Positions 1 to 9,059 of a stretch of DNA of 64,000 nucleotides are shown here, one piece after another (position 1 is the stretch's first letter; each line of letters begins with the position of its first letter). The translations under genes and the position numbers were made by a program. Source of the DNA: HXMU1428-3 sp965215715. GTDB taxonomy: Bacteria; Pseudomonadota; Alphaproteobacteria; Rhizobiales; HXMU1428-3. The notes under the pieces are model-generated. The model did no database searches. It was not told the origin of the DNA and was given only the letters and a program-made list of their open reading frames with translations. The stretch lies in the NCBI GenBank assembly GCA_965215715.1, contig OZ244129.1, forward strand, positions 124,001 to 188,000, written 5' to 3'.

Positions 1-195
1 AATGCCGGCTAAGTCCATACCGCCAGCTGCGCCTAATAAACCTGGTAGGATTTGACTGGCGACACCGCCGCCAAGAATTCCGGCAATTGAGTTACCAACA
101 GTGCCAAGGCTTAAGTTTTTTAATAGAGCGCCTGCAATGTTGCCGCCTGCGGCCCCGCCTAAAAGATTGATGATGAGTGGTAAAAGTGCTTCCAT
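1..195 (-). CDS. Small hydrophobic Gly/Ala-rich membrane protein (C-terminus outside window)
   Basis: The minus-strand frame opens at 195 with MEALLPLIINLLGGAAGG and stays open to the window edge (65 codons). A strong Shine-Dalgarno GGGAGGG lies just upstream. The protein is almost entirely Gly, Ala, Leu and Ile, with GG repeats typical of tightly packed transmembrane helices. Small proteins of this look are common conserved hypotheticals in alphaproteobacteria; no function is known to me. The gene is divergent from the peptidase at 514. Confidence 0.7.
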   Translation of the reverse strand, partial: MEALLPLIINLLGGAAGGNIAGALLKNLSLGTVGNSIAGILGGGVASQILPGLLGAAGGMDLAGI

Positions 196-513
196 GATTC
201 CCTCCCTTTAGAATTGGAAATGTTTTAATGTTTGGCAAGTATACGGCTTTTTTATCAAATCATACGCTATTTAGCTGTTTCATGTTTAATATTTGCAAGC
301 TTATCCCTGCCTTTTATCTATTTTGTGAACTTTCTATCAATAACATGCTGAATTATTAAGGATAATAGTCCTTTTGGTCGAGTTTTGTGCGTTTGTGGAT
401 ATTTTAGGGAGAATTTGAAATGGCTTTAAATTTTATCCTTTGCAGGTTATCAGGCATGGTTAATGTTTAAATGTTGTTGCGTGAGCAGAGTGCAATGTGG
501 GGAAGGTTAAGAA
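196..513. other. Divergent intergenic region
   Basis: About 318 bp between the small membrane protein (minus) and the M20 peptidase (plus). It is AT-rich and must hold both promoters, but I see no convincing -35/-10 pair, hairpin or RNA gene. Confidence 0.5.
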
Positions 514-1902
514 ATGGACAGTGTGTTAAACCGGTTGGATCAAACACAAGACCAGGCTTTGGAACGCCTGTTTGAGTTTATCGCTGTGCAAAGTGTTTCA
601 ACAGATCCGGCCTTTAAGGATGAGTGTTTAAGGGCTGCCCATATGGCAAAAGACTTTTTACAGGCAGCCGGCTTTGAGGGCGAGGTTGCGCCAACGACAG
701 GGCACCCTATGGTGCTTGGGAAATATCGCTCAAAAACCTCGCCTAATGCCCCGCATTTGTTGTTCTATGGCCATTATGATGTGCAGCCTGTTGATCCACT
801 AGAAGAATGGTCTCACCCCCCGTTTGAAGCGCGTTTGCTTGAGGACGACGTGAACGGAACCATCATTCATGGGCGTGGATCTTCAGATGATAAGGGGCAG
901 CTTTTAACGTTTATCGAAGCGGCCCGGGCCTGGTATGAAGAGACCGGTGATATCCCTTTGAACATTACAGTTCTGCTCGAGGGAGAAGAGGAATGTGGCA
1001 GCCCCTCCCTTGATGGGTTTTTGGCAGAGCGGGGCTCAGAGTTAAAGGCCGACTTTGCTTTGATTTGCGATACGTTACAATGGGATAAGGACACACCGGC
1101 GATCACGGCAATGTTGCGCGGGCTTGCCAGCCTTGAAATGAGTGTTACCGGGCCCAATAGAGATTTGCATTCAGGCATGTATGGGGGCCCGGCCCTTAAT
1201 CCGTTAAAAGTTTTGGCCAAGGGCTTGGGTGCCTTGCATGATGAGGCTGGTTGCGTGCAGGTGCCAGGATTTTATGATGGGGTTGAGCTACCAGATGATC
1301 AGTTAAGTGCTCAATGGCGTGAAAGCGGGTTTGATGAAGCGGCCTTTTTGTCTGATATTGGATTGTCAAGTTCTGCGGGGGAGAAAAATTTTTCTGTATT
1401 GGAACAATTATGGTGCCGCCCGACGATTGAGATTAATGGCATGTGGGGCGGGTATACCGGGCCGGGGCATAAAACGGTTATCCCTTCTAAGGCAAATGCA
1501 AAACTTTCCTTCCGTTTGGTGGCGGGCCAGAAGCCGGGTCAGGTTATTGAGGTGGTTAAACAGTTTTTAGTCGACCAGTGCGGGCCGGATGTGCGTGTTG
1601 AATTTACAGATCCTCATGGGTCTCCAGCTGTTGCGTTTGATCTTGGAAAACCGCATATGGATGTTGCACGCGAGGTTTTGCGCCAAGAATTTGGCCGCAC
1701 GCCTATGATGTTAGGGTGTGGGGGCTCTATTCCCATTGTTGAAGTGTTTGAACGGCAATTAGGCCTTGATTGTTTGCTTATTGGCTTTGCATTGAATGAT
1801 GATTGTATTCACGCGCCAGATGAAAAGTATAACCTTTCAAGTTTTCAAAAAGGAACGCGGGCGTTTGCACGCCTGATTGGAGAGCTTGGGCGACGCGGAT
1901 AA
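514..1902 (+). CDS. M20 family metallopeptidase / dipeptidase
   Basis: A 462 aa cytosolic zinc hydrolase of the M20/M25/M40 clan, which cleaves dipeptides or N-acyl amino acids; the exact substrate is unknown. Metal-site motifs are all present: GHYDVQPVDP near residue 87, GRGSSDDKGQ near 122, EGEEECGS near 155, CDT near 185 and a C-terminal HAPDE near 430. The length fits the carnosinase-like/DapE-related dipeptidases with an inserted dimerisation lid. GGGGAAGG stands 7 nt before the ATG. It stands alone, followed after 174 bp by fabI. Confidence 0.9.
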   Translation: MDSVLNRLDQTQDQALERLFEFIAVQSVSTDPAFKDECLRAAHMAKDFLQAAGFEGEVAPTTGHPMVLGKYRSKTSPNAPHLLFYGHYDVQPVDPLEEWSHPPFEARLLEDDVNGTIIHGRGSSDDKGQLLTFIEAARAWYEETGDIPLNITVLLEGEEECGSPSLDGFLAERGSELKADFALICDTLQWDKDTPAITAMLRGLASLEMSVTGPNRDLHSGMYGGPALNPLKVLAKGLGALHDEAGCVQVPGFYDGVELPDDQLSAQWRESGFDEAAFLSDIGLSSSAGEKNFSVLEQLWCRPTIEINGMWGGYTGPGHKTVIPSKANAKLSFRLVAGQKPGQVIEVVKQFLVDQCGPDVRVEFTDPHGSPAVAFDLGKPHMDVAREVLRQEFGRTPMMLGCGGSIPIVEVFERQLGLDCLLIGFALNDDCIHAPDEKYNLSSFQKGTRAFARLIGELGRRG

Positions 1903-2076
1903 TTTTTTTCTTTGCTTTATTTCTTAACTATTTTTGTCAAAAACAGTTGTTTATTTCATTTCGCTTACGTTTTTTATACATTTTATGCCGTTCTTCAGTA
2001 AGCTAGCGCTGGACGTGAACGCTGTTTTGTGTAGGATGCGCCAAAATTTAAGTTTTTTAGAAAAGGACTTTGCATT

Positions 2077-2889
2077 ATGACCGCTTCTGGGAGCCTTATG
2101 GCGGGCAAGCGTGGCTTGATCATGGGCGTGGCGAATAACCGTTCAATTGCCTGGGGGATTGCTAAGGCAGCCTATGATCAGGGGGCGGAAATTGCTTTGA
2201 CTTATCAAGGTGATGCGTTGAAAAAACGGGTTGAGCCTTTGGCGGGCCAGCTTGGCTCGGACCTGGTTTTGCCTTGTGATGTAACAGATGCTGCTTCCAT
2301 GGATGCGGTCTTTGAGACTTTAAAAGAGCGCTGGGGCACGATTGATTTTGTGGTTCATGCGATTGCTTTTTCTGATAAAAATGAATTGGATGGGCGTTAT
2401 GTGGACACCAGCCCAGAAAACTTCCAAAATTCTTTGAACATATCTTGCTACTCTTTTACCGCGATTGCGCAACGGGCGGAAAAAATGATGAATGAGGGGG
2501 GCTCGATGCTGACCCTTACTTATTATGGCGCTGAAAAAGTGATGCCGCATTATAATGTGATGGGGGTTGCAAAAGCCGCGTTAGAAGCCAGTGTGCGCTA
2601 TTTGGCAGCTGATTTGGGCAAAGATGGCATTCGGGTCAATGGCATTTCTGCTGGGCCGATTAAGACCTTGGCGGCCTCTGGAATTAGCGATTTTCGCTAT
2701 ATTTTAAAGTGGAATGAATATAATTCACCCCTTAGACGGACTGTGACCATTGAAGATGTTGGCAATGCTGGCGTTTATCTCTTATCTGATTTTAGCCGCG
2801 GTGTGACCGGGGAGATACATCATGTTGACAGTGGATATCATATAGTGGGCATGAAAAATGAAGACGCTCCTGATATTTCCGTTGTTTAA
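2077..2889 (+). CDS. fabI: Enoyl-[acyl-carrier-protein] reductase (NADH), FabI
   Basis: Last reductive step of type II fatty-acid elongation, in the cytosol. The 270 aa protein has the FabI-specific SDR signature: N-terminal cofactor loop GLIMGVANNRSIAWGIAKA instead of the usual TGxxxGIG, and the catalytic Tyr-x6-Lys seen as Y in MPHYNVMGVAK. The region FSDKNELDGRYVDTS matches the FabI substrate loop. AAAAGGA precedes the ATG; a second Met at codon 8 is an alternative start. The downstream phosphatase and aroC order is common in Hyphomicrobiales. Confidence 0.95.
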   Translation: MTASGSLMAGKRGLIMGVANNRSIAWGIAKAAYDQGAEIALTYQGDALKKRVEPLAGQLGSDLVLPCDVTDAASMDAVFETLKERWGTIDFVVHAIAFSDKNELDGRYVDTSPENFQNSLNISCYSFTAIAQRAEKMMNEGGSMLTLTYYGAEKVMPHYNVMGVAKAALEASVRYLAADLGKDGIRVNGISAGPIKTLAASGISDFRYILKWNEYNSPLRRTVTIEDVGNAGVYLLSDFSRGVTGEIHHVDSGYHIVGMKNEDAPDISVV

Positions 2890-3001
2890 TTCAGCGATCT
2901 TAGTGTTTGAGCGTTTGAGTTTCATTAGGTGATGGTTTTAGGCTTTATATTTGTCTCGTTAGGTCGTAAAGCCTTTAGATATTTTAATGAGAGTGATGAT
3001 C

Positions 3002-3427
3002 ATGTTTGGCTTATCTTTTAAGCAGGTTATTGGTTTATCTATTATTGTAGCCTTTGCTGGTAGCCTTGGTGGTTGTGCCAGCAATGGTGGTGTTCTGGAT
3101 GGTGATAGCCTTGGGGCAACGGGTGGCGTTTCTTCAAAAGTTGTTAACCGGGGGCGGTCAGTTGAGATCGGCCGATTTTTGCACTGGGATAAGAATTGCT
3201 GGGCAGCAACGGTTCCGAATGTAAAAATTGTTAAACGGCCAAAACTTGGTTCTCTTTCTGTGAGCCGGGGCAATCATATGATCACGACATCTGAATGTAA
3301 GGGCATTCCGATTAAGGGCGCTAAGCTGACTTATCGTGGCCGGCGCAAAGGGGTTGATGAGTTTTCTTATCGGGTCACCTCTGGGCCGCGTGCTGGGGTG
3401 CATACGGTTCGCCTGACGGTGAAATAG
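3002..3427 (+). CDS. Small lipoprotein of unknown function
   Basis: The frame opens at 2987, but I prefer the ATG at 3002 because GAGAG lies 8 nt before it. The N-terminus is a lipoprotein signal: hydrophobic helix followed by lipobox LGGC, with the Cys as the expected lipidation site. The mature part of about 110 aa is beta-rich and basic, ending in GPRAGVHTVRLTVK, resembling small periplasmic Ig-like domains (FSYRV..G pattern). No enzyme motif is visible. The family is not recognised. Confidence 0.65.
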   Translation: MFGLSFKQVIGLSIIVAFAGSLGGCASNGGVLDGDSLGATGGVSSKVVNRGRSVEIGRFLHWDKNCWAATVPNVKIVKRPKLGSLSVSRGNHMITTSECKGIPIKGAKLTYRGRRKGVDEFSYRVTSGPRAGVHTVRLTVK

Positions 3428-3436
3428 TGCGCTTCA

Positions 3437-3461
3437 CCCAAAAGTGGACACCGGTTTTGGG
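3437..3461. repeat. Short palindromic repeat (CCCAAAA...TTTTGGG)
   Basis: Directly after the lipoprotein stop lies CCCAAAA-N11-TTTTGGG with the central text gtggacaccgg. Palindromes of the form CCxAAAAGTGG...CCGGTTTTxGG are widespread intergenic repeats in Hyphomicrobiales genomes (from memory). It could also be a weak terminator, but no U-tract follows. Confidence 0.4.
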
Positions 3462-3511
3462 GAAAATGAAACGCTATGAATTTTCATCTTAAATTTTTTG
3501 GATATTCTTAA

Positions 3512-4177
3512 ATGGATTGTTCTTCAGCCAATGATGGTTTGCAGATGAATGAGTGCGGTTTGGAAAAGCCGCACTTTTCTTTTGAGCGCTTGCTTGTCGT
3601 CAGGCACGGTGAGACAGATTGGAATCTGGCTAATCGTTTGCAGGGGCGAACGGATATTGCTCTCAATGAAACGGGGCGTTACCAAGCCAAGCAAAATGGG
3701 CAGCGTATGGCGGATTATCTGTCCCATTTAAATGAAGACCTTGGCAATTGGCATTTTGTGGCCAGCCCGTTGAAGCGCACGCGCGAGACGATGGAGATCC
3801 TTCGAGAGGCTTTGGGGCTTGAGCGCGATGGTTATGATGTTTCTGAACAATTGATTGAACTTTGTTATGGGGCCTGGGAAGGGCGCAGCTGGCAAGATTT
3901 GGCCCGAGAAGTGCCAGAGTTGATCAAGGATCGCTTTGCCCATCCTTGGGACATGGTCGCCCCTGGTGGGGGCGAATCCCATGATGAGATGCGCGCACGG
4001 GTGGTTTCGTGGATGCAAGGTTTGCCTCAAAAGACCATCGCGGTTACCCACACAGGCCCGTTGCGGATTGTGCGCGGCGCCATTGATACAAGCATGAGTG
4101 ATGACGAGATTGCTGTGCAAGTGTGTCCGCAAGATCAGTTTTTGGATATGCGGCCAGATAGGTTTGGTTGGGTTTAA
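3512..4177 (+). CDS. Histidine phosphatase family protein (phosphoglycerate mutase-like)
   Basis: A 221 aa protein with the catalytic RHGETDWN motif, the phosphohistidine nucleophile, near residue 31, followed by NRLQGRTDIALNETG. It also has SPLKRTRET, the acid residue region LCYGAWEGRSW and the second histidine in AVTHTGPLRIV. This is the cobalamin-phosphatase/GpmB-like branch; the substrate cannot be read from sequence. The start is uncertain: ATG 3512 has a weak SD, and Met12 at 3545 is possible. It lies between fabI and aroC. Confidence 0.85.
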   Translation: MDCSSANDGLQMNECGLEKPHFSFERLLVVRHGETDWNLANRLQGRTDIALNETGRYQAKQNGQRMADYLSHLNEDLGNWHFVASPLKRTRETMEILREALGLERDGYDVSEQLIELCYGAWEGRSWQDLAREVPELIKDRFAHPWDMVAPGGGESHDEMRARVVSWMQGLPQKTIAVTHTGPLRIVRGAIDTSMSDDEIAVQVCPQDQFLDMRPDRFGWV

Positions 4178-4256
4178 GTGGTTTTCAGATCTGGTTTGAC
4201 CTGCTGGCCTTTCATTCTTATAAATGAGAGATTCATTCTCATATACAGGTTCTTTT

Positions 4257-5351
4257 ATGTCTCATAATTCTTTTGGTCACTTGTTTCGGATTACCTCGTG
4301 GGGGGAATCGCATGGGCCAGCTATTGGCTGTGTGGTTGATGGGTGCCCTTCTAACATTCCTATTACCGAAGATGAAATCCAAACTTTTCTAGATCAAAGA
4401 AAGCCGGGCCAATCGCGCTTTACCACGCAGCGCCAGGAGGCTGACAAGGTCAAGATTTTATCTGGTGTGTTTGACAATGAGGCGGGCGAGCAGGTGACAA
4501 CAGGCACGCCGATTTCTTTGTTGATTGAAAATACAGATCAACGCTCTAAGGACTATGGTGACATTAAAGACAAGTTTCGGCCCGGCCATGCTGATTTTAC
4601 CTATATTGAAAAATATGGCATTCGCGATTATCGCGGTGGGGGGCGCTCTTCTGCCCGAGAAACAGCGATGCGGGTTGCCGCTGGCGCGATTGCGCGCAAA
4701 GTGGTGCCGGGTATGAACGTGCGGGCCGGATTGGTGCAAGTGGGGCCGCACAAAATTACCCGTGAGAATTGGGATTGGGATGAAGTTGGCAACAACCCGT
4801 TTTTTTGCCCCGATAAAAACAGTGTTGACCTGTGGGCAGACTATTTAGATGGGATCCGCAAAAATGGTTCTTCGATTGGGGCTGTGATTGAGGTGGTGGC
4901 CGATGGGGTGCCAGCTGGGCTTGGTGCACCGGTTTATGGCAAGCTTGATCAGGACATTGCTAGTGCGATGATGAGCATTAATGCGGTTAAAGGCGTTGAG
5001 ATTGGCGCCGGGTTTGAGACGGCGGCTTTTACTGGCGAGGAGAATGCTGATGAGATGCGCTCTGCTCAAGAGGGAAGCAATGAGGGGGCGCAGTTTTTAT
5101 CCAATCATGCTGGGGGTATCTTGGGGGGGATTTCTTCCGGTCAGCCGATTGTGGCGCGGTTTGTGGTCAAACCAACTTCTTCTATTTTAACGCCGCGCAA
5201 AACGGTTGATCGGTCTGGCCAAGATACTGAAATTATGACCAAGGGGCGCCATGACCCTTGTGTTGGGATCAGGGCGGTCCCAGTTGGCGAGGCGATGATG
5301 GCGCTTGTGTTGGCGGATCATTATTTACGCCATCGCGGCCAGCAAGGGTGA
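4257..5351 (+). CDS. aroC: Chorismate synthase
   Basis: Converts 5-enolpyruvylshikimate-3-phosphate to chorismate using reduced FMN, the last shikimate step. From MSHNSFGHLFRITSWGESHG the protein is 364 aa, the usual length. Signature segments are GESHGPAIGCVVDGCP, RRPGQSR-type DQRKPGQSRFTTQRQE, YRGGGRSSARETA and the C-terminal GRHDPCVGIRAVPVGEAM. The frame extends upstream to 4224, but those 11 residues do not resemble AroC and AGG precedes the ATG at 4257. Confidence 0.95.
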   Translation: MSHNSFGHLFRITSWGESHGPAIGCVVDGCPSNIPITEDEIQTFLDQRKPGQSRFTTQRQEADKVKILSGVFDNEAGEQVTTGTPISLLIENTDQRSKDYGDIKDKFRPGHADFTYIEKYGIRDYRGGGRSSARETAMRVAAGAIARKVVPGMNVRAGLVQVGPHKITRENWDWDEVGNNPFFCPDKNSVDLWADYLDGIRKNGSSIGAVIEVVADGVPAGLGAPVYGKLDQDIASAMMSINAVKGVEIGAGFETAAFTGEENADEMRSAQEGSNEGAQFLSNHAGGILGGISSGQPIVARFVVKPTSSILTPRKTVDRSGQDTEIMTKGRHDPCVGIRAVPVGEAMMALVLADHYLRHRGQQG

Positions 5352-5528
5352 TTTGACAGGTCTTAAAGTTATGAAAAATAACAATAAATAACTTATTGGT
5401 ATTTGATTTATCTTTTTTCTTTATCATATATTTTGGGGTTGATTTGTTTTTGTTGTGGGATAAATAGGCCATTGAGGTTATTACAGAGTATTCGATGTGG
5501 GGTGCTGTTTTGTTAGGGGGAATGACTA

Positions 5529-6266
5529 ATGCCGTTATATGACAAAATTCTGATTTTAACCGGGGCGGGCATGTCGGCTGAATCTGGCTTGAGCACCTTT
5601 CGTGATAAGGATGGCATTTGGAGCCAATATAATTATGAAGAGGTGGCAACGCCTGAAGGCTTTGCTGCTGATCCTGAGCGCTGCCTTGATTTTTACAATA
5701 AGCGGCGCGCTATACACCGCGATACTGAGCCGAATAAGGCTCATAAGGCTTTGGCACGGTTGGAAGCTGAATATCCTGGCGAAGTTGTGATTGTTACACA
5801 AAATATTGATCGATTGCACGAGGAGGGTGGCTCTAAACGGGTGATCCATATGCATGGGCGGATTGACCAAGCGTTATGCCAGTCTTGCGGTCATAACTAT
5901 GATATTTCTTACAAGACTTTAAATGCTGACTCTGTTTGCCCGGCTTGTAGCTGCCAAGGCCAGCAACGGCCCAATGTGGTTTGGTTTGGGGAAATGCCCT
6001 TTTTCCTCGATCAGATCCAAAAAGAATTGGTGAGTTGCTTTTTGTTTTTATCAATTGGGACGTCAGGTTCAGTTTATCCGGCAGCTGGATTTGTGAATTT
6101 GGCGCGCAAGGCCGGGGCACATACGGTTGAATTGAATTTAGAGCCCTCTGATGGGGTGGTGCAGTTTCATGAAGCTCATCAGGGCAAGGCAACTGATATT
6201 GTGCCTGCTTATGTGGACCGGTTGATGCACGAGGCTGCCATCGCGCGCAAAGAAGTGGTGCAGTAA
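5529..6266 (+). CDS. cobB: NAD-dependent protein deacylase, class III sirtuin type
   Basis: 245 aa SIR2 protein that removes acyl groups from lysine using NAD. Motifs: NAD loop TGAGMSAESG at 11-20, TQNIDRLH at 90-97 and catalytic His109 in HMHG. A zinc ribbon has Cys117/120 and Cys137/140, and RPNVVWFGEMP follows. FYNKRR at 55-60 supplies the Tyr-x-x-Arg pair (Y56, R59) that in SIRT5/CobB favours succinyl/malonyl-lysine, so desuccinylase activity is inferred. AGGGGGAATG precedes the ATG. Confidence 0.88.
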   Translation: MPLYDKILILTGAGMSAESGLSTFRDKDGIWSQYNYEEVATPEGFAADPERCLDFYNKRRAIHRDTEPNKAHKALARLEAEYPGEVVIVTQNIDRLHEEGGSKRVIHMHGRIDQALCQSCGHNYDISYKTLNADSVCPACSCQGQQRPNVVWFGEMPFFLDQIQKELVSCFLFLSIGTSGSVYPAAGFVNLARKAGAHTVELNLEPSDGVVQFHEAHQGKATDIVPAYVDRLMHEAAIARKEVVQ

Positions 6267-6491
6267 TTTATCTTTTTTGGTCTCACGGGCTATTCCGCGG
6301 CTTTTTTGTTGTGTTTTAGATTGCCCACCAGCAACCGCACGAGGCGGCGCGGGCCCTACATTTTTTGCGATTAGCTAATCTGTACTCGCTTTGCTCCGTT
6401 CAGGCTGATCTTGTGGGGCGCGCAATTTTTTTACGCCCTCATGGGGCGTAAAATGCGCGGGCTGCGCCATGTTCGTGCTCTGGAGGAGCAC
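6267..6491. repeat. Degenerate, expanded copy of the structured intergenic repeat
   Basis: Begins with TCTCACGGGCTATTCCGCGGC and ends with GCGCCATGTTCGTGCTCTGG then AGGAGCAC. These are the same end blocks as the two better copies at 6494-6630 and 26461-26590, but separated by extra sequence. The extra part includes a hairpin TTTACGCCC..GGGCGTAAA near 6430-6451. No coding potential is convincing here. Confidence 0.6.
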
Positions 6492-6493
6492 TT

Positions 6494-6630
6494 ATTTTTT
6501 ATCTTACGGGCTATTTTTTCGCGACAGAGGCGAAAAGCCCTCCGATAGGCGGCGCTCGCGCCGGGCGCCGCTGACGCGGGACGCCATGTTCGTGCTCTGA
6601 AGGTGAGCACTCCCTTCTTCGTAGCTCGCG
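6494..6630. repeat. Structured GC-rich intergenic repeat, copy A
   Basis: A tandem neighbour of the degenerate copy. It can fold as three hairpins: GGGCTatTTTTTCGC with GCGAAAAGCCC (6508-6540), a GC-rich arm around GGCGGCGCTCGCGCC, and GTGCTC-tgaaggt-GAGCAC (6592-6610). It ends in ACTCCCTTCTTCGTA. A second copy follows hslO at 26461 with changed loops but preserved stems. The minus-strand frame 6431-6715 that overlaps it looks like a by-product of the repeat. Confidence 0.7.
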
Positions 6631-6704
6631 CTGTGAAGAGCTTTAAAAAAGTAAAAATCGGGCTGTGAAAGTTTAGACTCGATTTGAGGTTTGCTCGGAA
6701 GTTT

Positions 6705-7451
6705 TTATTGAGCAAAGCCTTCTAGGCTTATGCGCCACATTTCAATGCCAACGCCAACGATTAAAACGGCTGCTGAGATGGCAAGCATAATCCACCAAAA
6801 TTTTTGGGCTGCTTTGCGGGTGGTTTGTACTGCTTGTGGGGACAGGGGTGGTTTGTCCCAGGGCGGGGCGCCTCTTATGGCGGCAAGATACTGGCCGCCA
6901 GCGATGATGGTGCCTTTGTCGCGCATTGGTTTGCCAGCGCGCATGGCAATCTCATGGGAGATTTCTGCAAAAGGAAAGGCTGGGTCTGTGGCGTGTTCTT
7001 TGGTGTAGCCTAAAACATGGCGGTCTCCATCTCTTGTCACGATACAAGAGGCGCGCATGAGCACTGGGATGATGGCTTCTCTGTATATTTCACCGCGCTG
7101 TTCGACCGCTTCAATGTTTTCATATGTCAGGTTGACTTTTTGATACGGGAATAAAGGGAGTGGTCCGCGCCAATTGGGCACGATGAATTGGGCATCTTGT
7201 TCGTTTAATTGGATGCGCGTGCGCATGCTAGACAGGATATGAGCGCCAAGAAACACCATCCATACGGCAAACAGGATGGCAAAAACAGTCAAAACCAAGG
7301 CTTCATAGTAAAACCCTTTTGAGGCACGCAGGTAAATCATGAACGGTAGGGAGATGAAGAAAGGGGTCAGCGCGGCAAAAACGGTGCCTAGGATGATTTT
7401 TCGCCCAGAACTGGCTTCATAAATGAGCGCTGTGTTATCTGTTTCTGCCAT
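6705..7451 (-). CDS. Membrane protein of unknown function (three predicted TM helices)
   Basis: 248 aa. Two adjacent hydrophobic helices lie in residues about 20-75 (IILGTVFAALTPFFISLPFM and the ALVLTVFAILFAVWMVFLGA region), then a soluble domain of about 130 aa, then a C-terminal helix near 220-237. The layout resembles bacterial PH-domain-like membrane proteins, but I do not recognise the family. GGGAGAG precedes the ATG. Divergent from the DUF457-like gene. Confidence 0.7.
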   Translation of the reverse strand: MAETDNTALIYEASSGRKIILGTVFAALTPFFISLPFMIYLRASKGFYYEALVLTVFAILFAVWMVFLGAHILSSMRTRIQLNEQDAQFIVPNWRGPLPLFPYQKVNLTYENIEAVEQRGEIYREAIIPVLMRASCIVTRDGDRHVLGYTKEHATDPAFPFAEISHEIAMRAGKPMRDKGTIIAGGQYLAAIRGAPPWDKPPLSPQAVQTTRKAAQKFWWIMLAISAAVLIVGVGIEMWRISLEGFAQ

Positions 7452-7689
7452 TGTTACTCTCCCTTGAATTGGGCTTATTTATAACTTGTTTTGATTTCAT
7501 TTGGGACCCTAATCTTGCTAAGTTAGATGCGCAAGATGATTATTTTGTGATGCATGTTTTTGGTTTTTGGCCATTAATTGTGGGGTTTTGCACTTTTTCT
7601 TATTCTTTTTTAAGCGAATCTGGTTGGGTTGAAGTGCGTTTATCAGACCTTGGGTGGTTGTGCGTATTTAACTTGGGAGACATTTTTAA

Positions 7690-8448
7690 ATGGCTAATTT
7701 TGCGACGCATTTAGGGGTGGGAACGATTGCTAGCGGCATGGCTGCCACTTTGGCCGTGGCCACGAACATGATCAATCAAACCGATATCATTACTTTGGCA
7801 TTGGCGGGGGCGCTTGGAAGCGTGTTGCCTGATATCGATTTAAAGGACAGCCGGTCATCGCGCATTATCTTTTTTGCCTTAGGTTTGTTTTTATCGTTTG
7901 TGGTTCTGTTTTGTGTGGTGTCTCACTATTCTATCGCTGAGCTTTGGTTGATCTGGATTGGTACGTTTTTCTTAGTACGCTATTTTGGGCATTTGTTGTT
8001 TCATAATTTTGCTGTGCACCGCGGGGTGTTTCATTCCGTGTTGGCGGGAGTGTTTTTCTTAATGGCAACAGCGGCGATTTTTTATCATGGGTTGAATTCT
8101 GATCCTCGGATTTGTTGGCTGTCTGGGTTTTTTATGTTGTTTGGTTACGTTGTGCATTTGTTATTGGATGAGATTTATAGCGTGGATTTTAGTGGCAATC
8201 GCGTTAAGCGGTCATTTGGCACTGCGCTTAAATTGATTGAATATCGCAATTGGGGGGCGTCATTTTTAATGTTGCTTGCAACAGTGGGTATGTTTTATCT
8301 CACGCCGCCTTTTGGTGCTTTTTTTGATGTTGTGAGCACAGCTGATCTATGGAGCCATTTGGCTGAACGTATGTGGCCACAAGATGGATGGTTTGGGTTT
8401 TCTCTTGAACGCGGCGGCCAGGCAGCTAGTTTACAATTTGAAAACTAG
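7690..8448 (+). CDS. Inner-membrane metal-dependent hydrolase-like protein (DUF457/YdjM type)
   Basis: 252 aa, 5-6 hydrophobic segments. The hallmarks of the DUF457 family are present: N-terminal MANFATHLGVG (conserved His), GSVLPDIDLKDSRSSR with the acidic PDID, HRGVFHS, and a later VHLLLDEIYSVDF. The family is annotated as membrane-bound metal hydrolase, but its substrate is unknown. SD GGGAG lies before the ATG. Single gene. Confidence 0.8.
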   Translation: MANFATHLGVGTIASGMAATLAVATNMINQTDIITLALAGALGSVLPDIDLKDSRSSRIIFFALGLFLSFVVLFCVVSHYSIAELWLIWIGTFFLVRYFGHLLFHNFAVHRGVFHSVLAGVFFLMATAAIFYHGLNSDPRICWLSGFFMLFGYVVHLLLDEIYSVDFSGNRVKRSFGTALKLIEYRNWGASFLMLLATVGMFYLTPPFGAFFDVVSTADLWSHLAERMWPQDGWFGFSLERGGQAASLQFEN

Positions 8449-8458
8449 GTTACGTGAA

Positions 8459-9055
8459 TTAACAATCGTCACAAGGAATATCTAGTGAGTAACGCGGTTT
8501 GGTAATAAAACGGCGATCGAATTTTTTTGTTCCTTTGACCACATATTCAAAAATTGCTGTGTGATCATAGTATAGTTCAGTAACGATAAGGGTCTCGTAA
8601 TTTTCGGCCATGCCATCGGGTAATTCGTTATATTCATCGTCTTGCCCTCTGGTATCGTTGCCAGTTTTGCTTTCACTCCAAGTGACTTTCGTTTTTGGAT
8701 CGCCAGTATTTGGATCTGGCAGTGTTCTTACCGCAGTGACGACAATATTAAATTTTGCTTCCTCGTCAGTTTCTAACATTGAAGTGCTCAGTGTAAATAT
8801 GTCGTCTAATTGACTTTTCGTGATTGTTGTGCCTTGAGCGACGAGATCGGCTACCGTTTCACTAACGGTTTCAACTTTATTTTTAATGAGGTAAGCGCGA
8901 GAAACTTCTAGAGCTCCAAAATAAGTTAAAATCAAGATAGGGGCCAGAAAAGCAAATTCGATTGCTGCTGTGCCTTTTTGATTTTTTAAAAAGCAGAGGC
9001 AGCGATTTTGCCAATGTCCTTTGAGTTTTCTTATTTCTCTTAACATGTTTTTCAT
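8459..9055 (-). CDS. TadE/TadF-like pseudopilin
   Basis: 198 aa. The N-terminus carries the TadE motif: KNQKGTAAIEFAFLAP followed by a hydrophobic helix, with the conserved Glu five residues after the processing region. It is expected to be a minor pseudopilin of the Tad apparatus. It starts 4 nt after the stop of the gene at 9060-9641, so the two are translationally coupled. Convergent with the DUF457-like gene, whose stop is only 10 bp away. Confidence 0.82.
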   Translation of the reverse strand: MKNMLREIRKLKGHWQNRCLCFLKNQKGTAAIEFAFLAPILILTYFGALEVSRAYLIKNKVETVSETVADLVAQGTTITKSQLDDIFTLSTSMLETDEEAKFNIVVTAVRTLPDPNTGDPKTKVTWSESKTGNDTRGQDDEYNELPDGMAENYETLIVTELYYDHTAIFEYVVKGTKKFDRRFITKPRYSLDIPCDDC

Positions 9056-9059
9056 TTTT

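Noticed and set aside
6431..6715. 94 aa minus-strand frame over the structured repeats
   Set aside because: Arg/Ala-rich translation of a GC-rich repeat, no SD, and the sequence is better explained by hairpins.
7451..7714. 87 aa plus-strand frame between the two membrane-protein genes
   Set aside because: Overlaps the start of the DUF457-like gene, has no SD and no family resemblance.
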